A DNA stretch of 64,000 bases from Christiangramia gaetbulicola (GTDB taxonomy: Bacteria; Bacteroidota; Bacteroidia; Flavobacteriales; Flavobacteriaceae): positions 248,001 to 312,000 of the forward strand of contig NZ_QBKQ01000001.1 in the NCBI RefSeq assembly GCF_003054225.1, written 5' to 3'. This document shows positions 43,357 through 52,846 of the stretch, in pieces (position 1 is the stretch's first letter; every line of letters begins with the position of its first letter). The position numbers and the translations under genes were made by a program. The notes below the pieces were generated by a model. It was not told the origin of the DNA. It saw only the letters and a program-made list of their open reading frames with translations, and did not search any database.

Positions 43357-46035
43357 CTAATCCGCAATATTTGGGTTTAGCCATTTTTCCGCCTTCTTAT
43401 ATTCTATTCCTTTTCTATTGGCAAAATCCCTTACCTGGTCTTCCTTGATTTTGCCCAGTCCAAAATATCGGGCTTCAGGATGGGCGAAGTAGTAACCACT
43501 TACACTGGCTGCCGGCCACATGGCCAGGCTTTCGGTAAGTTCTACCCCAATCCTTTCCTTAACCTGCAAAACTTCCCAGATAGTTAGTTTCTCCAAATGA
43601 TCTGGACAGGCAGGATAACCCGGTGCGGGACGAATTCCTTTATAAGCTTCTTTGATCAGCTCTTCATTGCTCAGACTTTCGTCTGAAGCATAACCCCAAT
43701 GTTGCGTTCTCACCTCCTTATGCAAGTATTCCGCAAATGCTTCGGCCAGACGATCGGCCAGGGCTTTGATCATGATTGAATTATAATCGTCATGTTCCTT
43801 TTCAAATTGAGCAGCAAGTTCCTGGGTTCCAAAACCGGTAGTCACGCAAAAACAGCCCATATAATCCTGAACCCCGGTTCCTTTTGGCGCAATAAAATCT
43901 GCCAGGGCGAAATTCGGCTGATCCCCGTGTTTCTTTAATTGCTGCCTGAGCGTTCTGAAAATTGCAGTTTTCTCATCAGAATCCTGCTGAAATTTCACTT
44001 CGATATCGTCGTGATTGATCGTATTTGCTTCAAACAAACCAAAGATGGCTTTCGCCTTCAGTAACTTTTCATCAAGAATTCGTTGAAGCAAAACCTTGGC
44101 ATCATCGAATAAATTTTGCGCTTGCTCACCCACGATCTCATCCTTTAGAATATCCGGATATCTGCCATGCAGATCCCAGCTTCTAAAAAACGGACTCCAG
44201 TCTATATAATCAACCAGTTTATGCAGATCAAAATCCTCAATCACCTGGATTCCTAATTCAGCAGGCTTGGTTATTTGTGTGTTATCCCAATCGATCTGGA
44301 ATTTGTTTTCTCTGGCTTCTTCAATACTCAGAAAGGACTTGACCTTACTCCTTTTACTGAAATTCTTTCTGAATTCGTCATACTGAACTTTCAGGTCGTT
44401 CTTATATTTCTCACGTGTACTATCCTTTAGCAGATCTCCGACTACGGTCACCGCACGGGATGCATCATTTACATGAGCCACCGCGTGTTTATATTGCGGA
44501 TCTATTTTCACCGCAGTATGGGCTTTGGATGTGGTTGCCCCACCAATTAAAAGCGGAACAGAAAAATCCTGACGCTCCATTTCCTTTGCCAGGAAAACCA
44601 TCTCATCCAGAGACGGAGTAATGAGTCCGCTAAGACCTATCACATCTACATTCTCTTTTTTCGCTGTTTCAATGATCTTTTCCGGTGGCACCATGACGCC
44701 AAGATCAATGATCTCATAATTATTACAACTCAATACCACGCTCACGATATTTTTACCAATATCATGTACATCGCCTTTTACCGTCGCCATTAAAATTCGA
44801 CCAGCCGATTGTCGTTTGTTTGATTTATCTGCTTCAATATACGGCAGCAAATGCGCTACTGCTTTTTTCATCACCCTTGCCGATTTCACCACCTGTGGCA
44901 GGAACATTTTCCCGCTTCCGAAAAGATCCCCAACCACGTTCATTCCTATCATCAACGGACCTTCAATAACATCCAGAGGCTTTTTAGCTTCAATACGTGC
45001 CTGTTCAATATCTTCAAGAATATAAGCATCAACTCCTTTAACCAGGGCATGAGTGATCCTGTCCTGTAGTGGCTTTTCCCGCCAGGAAAGATCGATTTTA
45101 TTCTCTTTTTTCCGTCCTACCACATTTTCAGCGAAATCGAGAAGTCTCTCGGTCGCATCATCTCTTCGGTCTAGAATCACATCTTCTACATGCTCCAGAA
45201 GATCTTTAGGGATCTCGTCATAAACCTCGAGCATGGATGGGTTTACGATACCTATATTCATTCCGGCTTTGATAGCATGGTATAGTAATACCGAATGCAT
45301 CGCCTCCCGCACCGGATTATTTCCGCGGAAAGAAAATGACACATTACTAACTCCACCGCTAACACTGCAGTGTGGAAGGTTCCCTTTTACCCAACGTGTG
45401 CCTTCAATAAAATCTATAGCATTTCTCTTATGCTCGTCCATTCCTGTCCCAACCGGGAAAATATTAAGATCAAAAATGATGTCTTCCGGAGGGAATTTCA
45501 CCTTGTTCACCAGGATATCATAGGAACGTTTCGCGATCTCAATTCTTCTCTCATAATTATCGGCCTGGCCAACTTCATCAAATGCCATAACGATCACCGC
45601 GGCTCCATAACGCCTGATCTTCTTTGCATTTTCAATAAATTCTTCTTCGCCCTCCTTTAAACTAATAGAATTCACCACACATTTTCCCTGTACCACTTGC
45701 AGGCCGGCTTCGATAATTTCCCATTTAGAACTATCTATCATGATAGGAACCCTGGAAATATCAGGTTCTGCCACTACCAGGTTCAGGAATTTAACCATAG
45801 CTCCCTTGCCTTCAATAAGGCCGTCATCCATATTCACATCGATGATCTGTGCTCCATTTTCTACCTGTTCCCGGGCAACTTCAAGTGCTTCATCATATTT
45901 CTCCTCCTTGATAAGTCTCAAAAATTTACGCGAGCCAGCCACGTTGGTTCGTTCCCCAACATTTATAAAATTGCTCTCCGGAGTTATCACCAGAGGTTCC
46001 AGTCCGGATAATTTTAAGGGTCTAATTTCTGACAT
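43357..46035 (-). CDS. metH: Methionine synthase, pterin-, B12-binding and activation domains (split MetH, part 2)
   Basis: 892 residues. It starts with the pterin-binding domain ([18 protein letters not shown], about 20-290). The B12 helical cap and Rossmann domain follow, with the cobalt-ligand motif DVHDIGKN at about 415-422 and [11 protein letters not shown]. The C-terminal SAM-binding reactivation domain covers about 570-885 ([17 protein letters not shown]). The homocysteine-binding domain is a separate gene just upstream (2-bp gap), so the two chains must assemble. It transfers methyl from methyl-THF to homocysteine via cobalamin. Confidence 0.95.
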   Translation of the reverse strand: MSEIRPLKLSGLEPLVITPESNFINVGERTNVAGSRKFLRLIKEEKYDEALEVAREQVENGAQIIDVNMDDGLIEGKGAMVKFLNLVVAEPDISRVPIMIDSSKWEIIEAGLQVVQGKCVVNSISLKEGEEEFIENAKKIRRYGAAVIVMAFDEVGQADNYERRIEIAKRSYDILVNKVKFPPEDIIFDLNIFPVGTGMDEHKRNAIDFIEGTRWVKGNLPHCSVSGGVSNVSFSFRGNNPVREAMHSVLLYHAIKAGMNIGIVNPSMLEVYDEIPKDLLEHVEDVILDRRDDATERLLDFAENVVGRKKENKIDLSWREKPLQDRITHALVKGVDAYILEDIEQARIEAKKPLDVIEGPLMIGMNVVGDLFGSGKMFLPQVVKSARVMKKAVAHLLPYIEADKSNKRQSAGRILMATVKGDVHDIGKNIVSVVLSCNNYEIIDLGVMVPPEKIIETAKKENVDVIGLSGLITPSLDEMVFLAKEMERQDFSVPLLIGGATTSKAHTAVKIDPQYKHAVAHVNDASRAVTVVGDLLKDSTREKYKNDLKVQYDEFRKNFSKRSKVKSFLSIEEARENKFQIDWDNTQITKPAELGIQVIEDFDLHKLVDYIDWSPFFRSWDLHGRYPDILKDEIVGEQAQNLFDDAKVLLQRILDEKLLKAKAIFGLFEANTINHDDIEVKFQQDSDEKTAIFRTLRQQLKKHGDQPNFALADFIAPKGTGVQDYMGCFCVTTGFGTQELAAQFEKEHDDYNSIMIKALADRLAEAFAEYLHKEVRTQHWGYASDESLSNEELIKEAYKGIRPAPGYPACPDHLEKLTIWEVLQVKERIGVELTESLAMWPAASVSGYYFAHPEARYFGLGKIKEDQVRDFANRKGIEYKKAEKWLNPNIAD

Positions 46036-46037
46036 TC

Positions 46038-47054
46038 TTAAATACTTTGAGTTTGAAGAGTTCTTTTAAGTTTTCTTGGCTGGTAATTCTTGGCAATTTC
46101 CGCGATCGCTTGAATATGGGCAGGTGTGGTTCCGCAGCAACCGCCCAGAATATTTACCAGGCCTTTTTCCAGGTATTCTCTGATCTGATTTGCCATTTCC
46201 TGCGCATCCTGGTCGTACTCTCCAAAGGCATTCGGCAGTCCGGCATTGGGATAAGCTGAAACACCAAATTCGGTATTCCTGGCAACCGCTTCCAGGTGAG
46301 GTGTAAGTTGTTTGGCTCCTAAAGCGCAGTTAAAACCTATACTTAAAAGCGGAATATGAGAAATAGAGATCAGAAATGCTTCGGCAGTCTGGCCTGACAA
46401 TGTTCTTCCGGAAGCATCGGTGATCGTTCCGCTTACCATTACCGGAATATCCACATTCAGTTCTTCCTTTAATTCGTCTATTGCAAAAAGAGCTGCCTTG
46501 GCATTCAGGGTATCAAAAACTGTTTCAACCAAAAGCACATCTACTCCACCATCTATCAATGCTTTCGCCTGCTGTTTGTAAGCCACTTTCAGTTCTTTAA
46601 AAGAAATGGCACGGAAACCTGGATCGTTCACATCAGGACTCATACTGGCCGTTTTATTGGTGGGCCCCATTGCTCCAGCGACAAATCTTGGTTTTTCAGG
46701 ATTTTCAGCAGTGACTTCTTCAGCAACTTTTTTGGCAACCCTGGCCGACTCATAATTAAGCTCATAGACCAGCTCTTCCATTTGATAATCGGCCATGGCG
46801 ATGGTAGTTCCGGAGAAGGTATTGGTTTCAACAATATCGGCTCCGGCTTCGAAGTATTTACGATGAATAGTGGCAATGGCTTCAGGCTGCGTAATAGACA
46901 GCAGGTCGTTGTTTCCTTTCAGAGAAACAGGCCAGTCGGCAAAACGTTTTTCGCGGAAATCCTCTTCAGAAAATTTATATTCCTGAAGCATGGTCCCCAT
47001 GGCACCATCAAGTATTAATATTTTTTGTGAGAGTAACTCTTCTATTTTCGACAT
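46038..47054 (-). CDS. Homocysteine S-methyltransferase domain protein (split MetH, part 1)
   Basis: 338 residues. Barrel with the start [11 protein letters not shown], zinc ligands in GFNCALG and in [11 protein letters not shown] (about 310). This corresponds to the N-terminal module of E. coli MetH. The stop is 2 bp before the part-2 start, so both are made together. It directly follows a SAM-I riboswitch. Confidence 0.95.
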   Translation of the reverse strand: MSKIEELLSQKILILDGAMGTMLQEYKFSEEDFREKRFADWPVSLKGNNDLLSITQPEAIATIHRKYFEAGADIVETNTFSGTTIAMADYQMEELVYELNYESARVAKKVAEEVTAENPEKPRFVAGAMGPTNKTASMSPDVNDPGFRAISFKELKVAYKQQAKALIDGGVDVLLVETVFDTLNAKAALFAIDELKEELNVDIPVMVSGTITDASGRTLSGQTAEAFLISISHIPLLSIGFNCALGAKQLTPHLEAVARNTEFGVSAYPNAGLPNAFGEYDQDAQEMANQIREYLEKGLVNILGGCCGTTPAHIQAIAEIAKNYQPRKLKRTLQTQSI

Positions 47055-47107
47055 GTTCTATAATATGAACGTTATCAAAAAAAGAAGACAGAAAAGAATT
47101 CTTGTTT

Positions 47108-47207
47108 GTTATCTATCCGAGACTGAACTCAGTAGAATGTAGCACCTTCTCCAAAGGAGGGTTGCTAAGGTTTCACAGGGTCTATTCCCTCAACCTTTCT
47201 TGATAAC
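47108..47207 (-). ncRNA. SAM-I (S-box) riboswitch upstream of metH
   Basis: In the minus-strand RNA P1 pairs GUUAUC (47207-47202) with GAUAAC (47113-47108). Inside are AAGAAAGGUUGAGGGA, GUGAAACCUUAGCAACC and GGUGCUACAUUC, matching the conserved S-box core (AGAGGnGGAGGGA, UGAAACC..GCAACC, GGUGC). SAM binding should repress metH. A second GATAAC lies between the aptamer and the start codon (47076-47071). Confidence 0.92.
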
Positions 47208-47236
47208 GATTGTTAGTAAACAATGAACTTACAGGG

Positions 47237-47268
47237 CAAATATACATTTATAATAAACCCAAAAGCAA
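47237..47268 (-). promoter_or_regulatory. Promoter for the SAM-I/metH unit
   Basis: Minus strand TTG (47268-47266), 21-nt spacer, TATATTTG (47244-47237): a full consensus match. The aptamer begins about 30 nt past the -7 box. Confidence 0.7.
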
Positions 47269-47285
47269 GGAATTAAGAAAATTTT

Positions 47286-47708
47286 CTATAAGACCTTTTC
47301 ACCATTCAGGGTGATAGAGTAACTGATCTCAGCTGCTTTTTCCAGCATTTTCGAAACGGAACAATACTTATCCATCGATAATTTTACCGCTCTTTCCACC
47401 TTGGCCGGAGGAACATCACCTTTTAAGATAAAATCCAAATGGATTTTTTTGAAAACATTTGGAATAGCACCATCCTCACGATAACCATCAACTTCTACCC
47501 TAAGGTCTTCCAGTTCATGATTCTGCTTTCTCAGGATCATCACTACATCGATGCTGCTGCAACCGGCGATACCACGAAGGATAAGATCCATCGGACTTGA
47601 TCCTTTTGGCTCCTCGTCAGATTTATTGTCTAAAAGAACAATATTTCCGCGTTCGTTTACAGTTTCAAATAGGTAATTATCGTTGATTCGTTTTAAGCTG
47701 ATCTTCAT
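47286..47708 (-). CDS. OsmC/Ohr-family protein
   Basis: 140 residues. Two cysteines at the positions expected for the OsmC/Ohr peroxidatic pair are present, one in AGCSSIDVVMIL and one in KYCSVSKML. The family reduces organic hydroperoxides with thiols, or in some members has a role in thiol homeostasis. Adjacent sulfur-assimilation genes fit a redox role. It is 131 bp downstream of the ferredoxin reductase gene with one REP hairpin between. Confidence 0.87.
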   Translation of the reverse strand: MKISLKRINDNYLFETVNERGNIVLLDNKSDEEPKGSSPMDLILRGIAGCSSIDVVMILRKQNHELEDLRVEVDGYREDGAIPNVFKKIHLDFILKGDVPPAKVERAVKLSMDKYCSVSKMLEKAAEISYSITLNGEKVL

Positions 47709-47799
47709 GGTTTCGAATTTTCATCAAAGATAGGAATTCTGCTTTTTCCCGCGGGTAACATTGGTTACCATAATTTGGTTTTGCAAAATCAATAAGAAG

Positions 47800-47825
47800 A
47801 GCTTTCGACTGCGCTCAAGCTGACG
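47800..47825. repeat. REP-like hairpin, single copy
   Basis: AGCTT-TCGACTGCGCTC-AAGCT followed by GACG; a variant of the dispersed hairpin family. Confidence 0.75.
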
Positions 47826-47838
47826 CTACCAAAGTTGA

Positions 47839-48906
47839 TTAAACACTGATGCTCTGAACGACTTCTCTTTTAGCTTCTTTCTTTGAACCATCAAATCCTT
47901 CTACTCCGCCAACAGTGGTGTACTTTAAAACATATTTTTTATCCGGATAAATTCGTTGATAAGCACTCTGGCACATGATGGCGGCTTCATGAAAACCAGA
48001 AAGGATAAGCTTCAATTTCCCTTTATAGGTATTTACATCGCCAATCGCATAAACCCCGGGAATGTTCGTCTGATAATCATAGGAATTATCAACCTTAATG
48101 GCATTCTTTTCAATCTCCAATCCCCAGCTTCCAATAGGTCCTAATTTTGGCGATAATCCAAATAGCGGAATAAAATCATCTACCTCCCTGAACTCTTCTC
48201 CGCGGGCCTTGTCCTTATGACGAATTACCACCTGCTCCAGTTCATCTTCTCCTTTTAATCCAACAACTTCGGCATTCGTGATCATTTCAATTTTTCCAAG
48301 TTTTGCCAGTTCTGAAACCCTTTCTACGGAATCCAGTGCTCCCCGGAATTCTTCCCTTCGGTGAACCAAGGCAACTTCTGAAGCAACATCTGCTAAATAA
48401 ATAGCCCAATCTAAAGCGGAATCTCCACCACCGGAAATCACCACTTTTCTGTCACAATACACTTCTGGATCTTTGATAAAATATGAAACTCCTTTATCTT
48501 CAAAATCAGAAATATTAGCAATAGGTGGTTTTCTGGGCTCAAAAGAACCAAGCCCGCCGGCAATTGCGACTACAGGTGCATGATGCTGGGTTCCTTTATT
48601 GGTGGTCACGATAAAAGTTCCATCATCAAGTTTTTCCAGAGTTTCGGCACGCTCACCAAGAGTGAATCCGGGTTCGAAGGGCTTAATCTGTTCCATGAGA
48701 TTTTTCACCAGATCTCCCGCCAGGATCTCCGGAAAAGCCGGAATATCATAGATGGGTTTTTTTGGGTAAATTTCTGAACATTGCCCACCAGGTTGCGGAA
48801 GCGCATCTATCAAATGCGTTTTCAGCTTTAATAATCCCGCTTCAAAAACGGTAAACAATCCGGTTGGTCCGGCCCCGATTATCAGGATATCTGTTTTAAT
48901 CATCAC
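47839..48906 (-). CDS. Ferredoxin-NADP reductase (thioredoxin-reductase-like)
   Basis: 355 residues. FAD-binding GAGPTGLFTVFEAG near the start, LPQPGGQCSEIYP, a second NAD(P)-binding VVISGGGDSALDWAIYL (about 155) and YAIGDVNTY near the end. The redox-active CxxC of thioredoxin reductase is missing, which fits ferredoxin/flavodoxin-NADP reductases of the YumC type. Its place behind the sulfite-reductase and siroheme genes suggests it supplies reduced ferredoxin for sulfite reduction. Start overlaps the siroheme gene by 11 bp. Confidence 0.85.
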   Translation of the reverse strand: MMIKTDILIIGAGPTGLFTVFEAGLLKLKTHLIDALPQPGGQCSEIYPKKPIYDIPAFPEILAGDLVKNLMEQIKPFEPGFTLGERAETLEKLDDGTFIVTTNKGTQHHAPVVAIAGGLGSFEPRKPPIANISDFEDKGVSYFIKDPEVYCDRKVVISGGGDSALDWAIYLADVASEVALVHRREEFRGALDSVERVSELAKLGKIEMITNAEVVGLKGEDELEQVVIRHKDKARGEEFREVDDFIPLFGLSPKLGPIGSWGLEIEKNAIKVDNSYDYQTNIPGVYAIGDVNTYKGKLKLILSGFHEAAIMCQSAYQRIYPDKKYVLKYTTVGGVEGFDGSKKEAKREVVQSISV

Positions 48907-49489
48907 TCTCTTTTTTTACGATTAAGGATTCTGTTATTGTATTCATCTGTTCCACTTTGGCTTCAAAATCACCTTTAATGGACTTTCTATATTCATTTAA
49001 ATTTTCGACCATCTGGTTCACATTCTCAGGGATCACCTCCTCGAAAAACTGCCGTAACCGCTTTGCCGTGGTTGGCGACTTCCCGTTGGTTGAAATCGCG
49101 ATTTTCACATGGCCTTTATTCACAATTCCGCCCATATAGAAATCACAGAGTTCGGGGGTGTCGGCGATATTTGCCAGTAAAAATCTCTTTTTCGCGTGGC
49201 GGTGAACCCGTTTATTGAGTTTCGCATCGTTGGTCGCCGCGATCACGAAATGTTTTTTCTTCAGGTATTTCTTCTTATACCTGCCTTTGATCAATTTTGC
49301 ACCGTGTTTCTTTGCCAGTTCTTCCGTTTCTGGTAAAAACCATTTTGCTACGATCTCAACCTGTGCATTCGGGCTTGATTTGAACAGAAAATGAAGTTTT
49401 TCATGTCCTACATTTCCTCCTCCAACCACAAGGATATTCAGTTTATTGACCTTTAGAAAAACCGGGTATAGTTCGTTTCTTTCTTCCAT
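48896..49489 (-). CDS. Precorrin-2 dehydrogenase / siroheme synthase N-terminal-type
   Basis: 197 residues. Begins YPVFLKVNKLNILVVGGGNVG, the NAD-binding block of Met8/CysG-N/SirC, and has ISTNGKSPTTAKRLR characteristic of the family. It oxidises precorrin-2 to sirohydrochlorin and may insert iron. Together with the SUMT gene at 49619-50410 it makes siroheme for the sulfite reductase next door. Confidence 0.9.
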   Translation of the reverse strand: MEERNELYPVFLKVNKLNILVVGGGNVGHEKLHFLFKSSPNAQVEIVAKWFLPETEELAKKHGAKLIKGRYKKKYLKKKHFVIAATNDAKLNKRVHRHAKKRFLLANIADTPELCDFYMGGIVNKGHVKIAISTNGKSPTTAKRLRQFFEEVIPENVNQMVENLNEYRKSIKGDFEAKVEQMNTITESLIVKKESDD

Positions 49490-49501
49490 TTTTCATTTTT
49501 T

Positions 49502-49607
49502 AAGGTCTCGACTCCGCTCGACCTGACCATTGTATTTTGTCATCCTGTCCCGAAGCCTCGGGAGTTTCAGGATCTCAAATAGAGAAGCTGAAACAAGTTC
49601 AGCTTGA
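49502..49607. repeat. Cluster of three REP-like hairpins
   Basis: AAGGTCTCGACTCCGCTCGACC variant (49502-49527), ATCCTG...CAGGAT with an inner CCCGAAGCCTCGGG hairpin (49543-49577), and AAGCTGAA/TTCAGCTT (49585-49605). Fills the gap between the siroheme genes. Confidence 0.75.
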
Positions 49608-49618
49608 CATGGTTTTAT

Positions 49619-50410
49619 TTAAGCTGCTCCTGCATTTATAAAATTCGATTGCTTCGGAATGCTTTTCACATTCTGAAAAACTTTCTGTAAAGCATTCGCT
49701 TCATTTACCACTTCACCAATTACTATAATTGCTGGAGCTCCCAGTTGTTTTTCTGAAACGACCTTTTCAATAGATTCGATCGTTCCAAAACCTGATCTTT
49801 CATTCACTGTGGTTCCATTCTGAATAATTCCCACCGGAATATCCTGTTTTCCGAAGCCTTTAAAAACCTCAACAATTTCAGGGAGTTTTCCCATTCCCAT
49901 TAATATCACAACCGTTGCTGTAGATTGAGCCGCCAGACGAACGTCATTTGATAAATTTTTCTGAGACGTGGTTCCCGTAATCACCCAGAAACTCTCCGAA
50001 GTTCCTCTTTGGGTAAGCGGGATGCCGACATTTGCCGGTACCGCAATTGAAGAAGTGATCCCTGAAACGACTGCTGTTTCAAGTCCGTTCTTCCTTGCAA
50101 AATTGATCTCTTCAGATCCTCTTCCAAATATAAATGGGTCACCACCCTTGAGTCTTACTACGTGGCCGCGTTCCAGAGCATATTTTACAATAAGTTCATT
50201 GATCTCATCCTGCGAAAAACGATGTTTGTCCTTTCGTTTTCCCACAAAAATATGTTCCGCTTGTGGCGCATATTCCAGTAGATCCCGATTGATCAAGGCG
50301 TCGTAAAGAATTACACTTGCCGACTTCAATGTATTCAAAGCTTTTACGGTGATCAATTCCGGATCTCCAGGTCCCGCTCCAACGACGGTTAGTTTTGGTG
50401 AATTATACAT
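49619..50410 (-). CDS. cobA: Uroporphyrinogen-III C-methyltransferase (SUMT)
   Basis: I prefer the ATG at 50410 (MYNSPKLTVVGAGPGDPELI), which starts at the SAM-binding GxGxGD block; it still overlaps the sulfite reductase stop by 8 bp. 263 residues with VRLKGGDPFIFGRGSEE, GIPLTQRG and VILMGMGKL. It makes precorrin-2 for siroheme. Normal single-domain SUMT length. Confidence 0.93.
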   Translation of the reverse strand: MYNSPKLTVVGAGPGDPELITVKALNTLKSASVILYDALINRDLLEYAPQAEHIFVGKRKDKHRFSQDEINELIVKYALERGHVVRLKGGDPFIFGRGSEEINFARKNGLETAVVSGITSSIAVPANVGIPLTQRGTSESFWVITGTTSQKNLSNDVRLAAQSTATVVILMGMGKLPEIVEVFKGFGKQDIPVGIIQNGTTVNERSGFGTIESIEKVVSEKQLGAPAIIVIGEVVNEANALQKVFQNVKSIPKQSNFINAGAA

Positions 50411-52496
50411 TTTGTACCTCCTTTGTTCTAAATGCATCCACCCTCTTCAGGAACAAATGCGCGTCCTCTAAATATTTATTTGCAAAAGCCTCTGTTGGCT
50501 CGTTTTCGTTCAATTGATAGGTGAATTCCTTGAAAGTTGTAGATAATTCTATCTTTCCGGTTTCTACAAAAAGCTCATCAAATTGTGCAATAATGCCAGC
50601 CTGAGTATTGGTTTTCACATCTTCAGCCAGCAATAAGGCCTTAGCGGAATTCACAATCGAAGTATAGGAATGATAAATGCTATCTGACCAATCCTTTCTC
50701 TCCAGTGCAGATCTTGCATTATCGATCTTTTCTTCACTTTCGAATAATAGCGTCGCAATCAAATCGATCACCACTCCTGCACATTCGCCTACACCAACTG
50801 CTTTGATATATGGCGATTCATGGCCCCAGTCCACAAAATCATTCTCGCTGAGATTGGAAGTATCTGCCAGGTCTTTCAGCAGATCATAGAAATAAGTTTT
50901 TTCCTTGCGGTCGTAATATTCCGCGAATTTTTCATCTACTTCTGAATTCGCTTCAAAATCGTTCAGTAAAACCCTTAGGGCTTCAGGTCCTCTTTTACTT
51001 GGGACCTTTACCACTTTATCTGCGAATCTTCCCTGGCCGTTTCCAATTGTTCCGCCACCAAGCAATACCTGAAGTGCCGGAGCCACAGTTTTTCCAACTT
51101 TGATAGACATTCCCTGGAAGCCAATTTCAGCCATATTATGCTGGCCGCAGGCATTCATACATCCGCTTATCTTTATGGTAATATCCTTACCGTTGATGAA
51201 TTGAGGATATTCTTCTTTTAAAACATCTTCCAGCACATCTGCAATTCCAGTACTGCTCGCAATTCCAAGATTACAAGTATCGGTTCCCGGGCAGGCGGTG
51301 ATATCGACTGTTTTGTTATAACCGGTTTCAGCATAACCCAGTTTCTTCAATTCCGAATAAAAGAATGGCAGAAATTCTTCGCGCACATGACGGACCAAAA
51401 TATCCTGTCTTAAGGTCAACCTTAGCTCATTACCGGCATATTTTTTAACCAGATCTGCCAGTTTCCTGGCGCCACCGGTATAAAAATCACCTAACGGAAC
51501 CCGGATTCCAATAGCGTATAATCCTTCCTGCTTCTGTTCGAAAACATTGGTGCTTTTCCATGTTTCGAATTCTTTCTGGTTTTCAATATTTACCAAAGGA
51601 ACTTCTGCATCCTGCAAAGGTGGAGCAGCTTCAAATTTCTCAATTTCGAATTTTGGTTGTTTTTGAGATAAAGCCGTTTTCTGTGCTTCCACCAATTCCA
51701 TAAAGGCTTCTTTCCCAATATCCTTGATCAGGAATTTCATTCTTGCTTTTAATCGCTTTGCACGTTCGCCATGACGATCAAAAACGCGAAGCACACCTTC
51801 AATTAGCGGAATGATCTCCTCCGCCGGAAGAAAATCGTAAAGCTCATCAGCATGTCTTGGCTGAGAACCGAGTCCGCCACCAAGCATTACTTTAAAACCG
51901 CGTTTTCCATCTTTCAGTTTCGCAATAAACCCGAGATCATGGATATAACTTAAGGCTGTATCCTCATCTGAAGAGGAGAAAGACATTTTGAATTTCCTTC
52001 CCATTTCCTGGCAGATAGGGTTTCGAAGAAAGAATTGAAATGCAGCATGCGCATATGGCGAAACATCAAATGGTTCATTTGGATCTATCCCCGCGGTTGG
52101 AGAAGCTGTAATATTTCTTACCGTATTTCCACAGGCCTCTCTAAGGGTAACATCATCTTTTTCGAGTTGAGCCCAGAGTTCAGGAGTCCGGTCCAGACTG
52201 ACGTAATGGATCTGTATATCCTGTCGGGTAGTTATATGCAAACGCCCTTTGGAATATTCATCGGAAACATCGGCGATTCGATGTAACTGTTCTGAGGTGA
52301 CTCTCCCAAACGGCAGTTTTATACGAACCATTTGAACACCCGATTGTCTCTGCCCGTAAACTCCACGTGCAAGACGCAGGCTTCGGAATTTCTCTTCATC
52401 AGCCTTTCCTTCCCGGAAGAGCCTAATCTTCTTTTCTAAATCCAGAATGTCCTGTTCGACAATGGGATTTTCAATTTCGGTTCTAAAACTTTGCAT
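50403..52496 (-). CDS. sir: Ferredoxin-type sulfite reductase with extra C-terminal helical domain
   Basis: 697 residues. Two siroheme/4Fe-4S half-domains: ACGNTVRNITASPTAG in the first, and the cluster ligands Cys402-x5-Cys408 (ACPGTDTCNLG) plus Cys446-x3-Cys450 (SGCMNACGQHNMAEIG) in the second. Nitrite and sulfite reductases share these motifs; the cysHDN and siroheme context favours sulfite. Residues about 560-697 form an added all-helical region (SIYHSYTSIVNSAKALLLAE) that looks HEPN-like. It reduces sulfite to sulfide. Expression is probably set by the Met/Cys leader and hairpin upstream. Confidence 0.87.
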   Translation of the reverse strand: MQSFRTEIENPIVEQDILDLEKKIRLFREGKADEEKFRSLRLARGVYGQRQSGVQMVRIKLPFGRVTSEQLHRIADVSDEYSKGRLHITTRQDIQIHYVSLDRTPELWAQLEKDDVTLREACGNTVRNITASPTAGIDPNEPFDVSPYAHAAFQFFLRNPICQEMGRKFKMSFSSSDEDTALSYIHDLGFIAKLKDGKRGFKVMLGGGLGSQPRHADELYDFLPAEEIIPLIEGVLRVFDRHGERAKRLKARMKFLIKDIGKEAFMELVEAQKTALSQKQPKFEIEKFEAAPPLQDAEVPLVNIENQKEFETWKSTNVFEQKQEGLYAIGIRVPLGDFYTGGARKLADLVKKYAGNELRLTLRQDILVRHVREEFLPFFYSELKKLGYAETGYNKTVDITACPGTDTCNLGIASSTGIADVLEDVLKEEYPQFINGKDITIKISGCMNACGQHNMAEIGFQGMSIKVGKTVAPALQVLLGGGTIGNGQGRFADKVVKVPSKRGPEALRVLLNDFEANSEVDEKFAEYYDRKEKTYFYDLLKDLADTSNLSENDFVDWGHESPYIKAVGVGECAGVVIDLIATLLFESEEKIDNARSALERKDWSDSIYHSYTSIVNSAKALLLAEDVKTNTQAGIIAQFDELFVETGKIELSTTFKEFTYQLNENEPTEAFANKYLEDAHLFLKRVDAFRTKEVQNV

Positions 52497-52547
52497 AATT
52501 CTTACTATTTAAATTCTTCTCCTTTAATATCTAATCTGCTTCCGAGG

Positions 52548-52678
52548 AGATGCTGAAACAAGTTCAGCATGACGGCTTTTTTTTAATCGTCACCCTGTCC
52601 CGAAGCATCGGGAGTTTCAGGGTCTTTTCACTAATCGATTTCATCGAGCTGAGATGCTGAAACAAGTTCAGCATGACG
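52548..52678. repeat. Cluster of three REP-like hairpins in the sir leader
   Basis: Two identical ATGCTGAA-ACAAG-TTCAGCAT hairpins followed by GACG (52550-52570 and 52654-52674) flank CACCCTG...CAGGGTC with inner CCCGAAGCATCGGG (52589-52623). They lie in the untranslated region between the attenuator hairpin and the sulfite reductase start. Confidence 0.8.
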
Positions 52679-52707
52679 CTACTTTTTTTGAACACCTTTT
52701 TAAATGC

Positions 52708-52745
52708 AAAAAGTCCTTTTAGGTTTTTACTTAAAAGGACTTTTT
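52708..52745 (-). terminator. Terminator/attenuator between cysN and sir
   Basis: AAAAAGTCCTTTTA (52708-52721) and TAAAAGGACTTTTT (52732-52745) are exact inverses. On the minus strand the hairpin ends in TTTTTGC. It follows the Met/Cys leader ORF and precedes sir, so conditional termination is likely. Confidence 0.82.
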
Positions 52746-52770
52746 ATAATTCAGTTTATAAAATAGACTT

Positions 52771-52818
52771 CTAAGTGTGAGGCGAATAGCACATACACAT
52801 ATTAGACATAATGTTCAT
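52771..52818 (-). CDS. Met/Cys-rich leader peptide upstream of sir
   Basis: ATG at 52818, TAG ending at 52771: 15 residues, MNIMSNMCMCYSPHT. Four Met and two Cys codons, with MCMC at residues 7-10. It begins 28 bp after the cysN stop and is followed 25 nt later by the terminator hairpin. Its composition matches the two leaders before metY. No clear segment 1/2 pairing was found, so the antitermination mechanism is open. Translation is inferred, not shown. Confidence 0.72.
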   Translation of the reverse strand: MNIMSNMCMCYSPHT

Positions 52819-52846
52819 AATGAATAGTTTCACTGTTTCTTGATTT

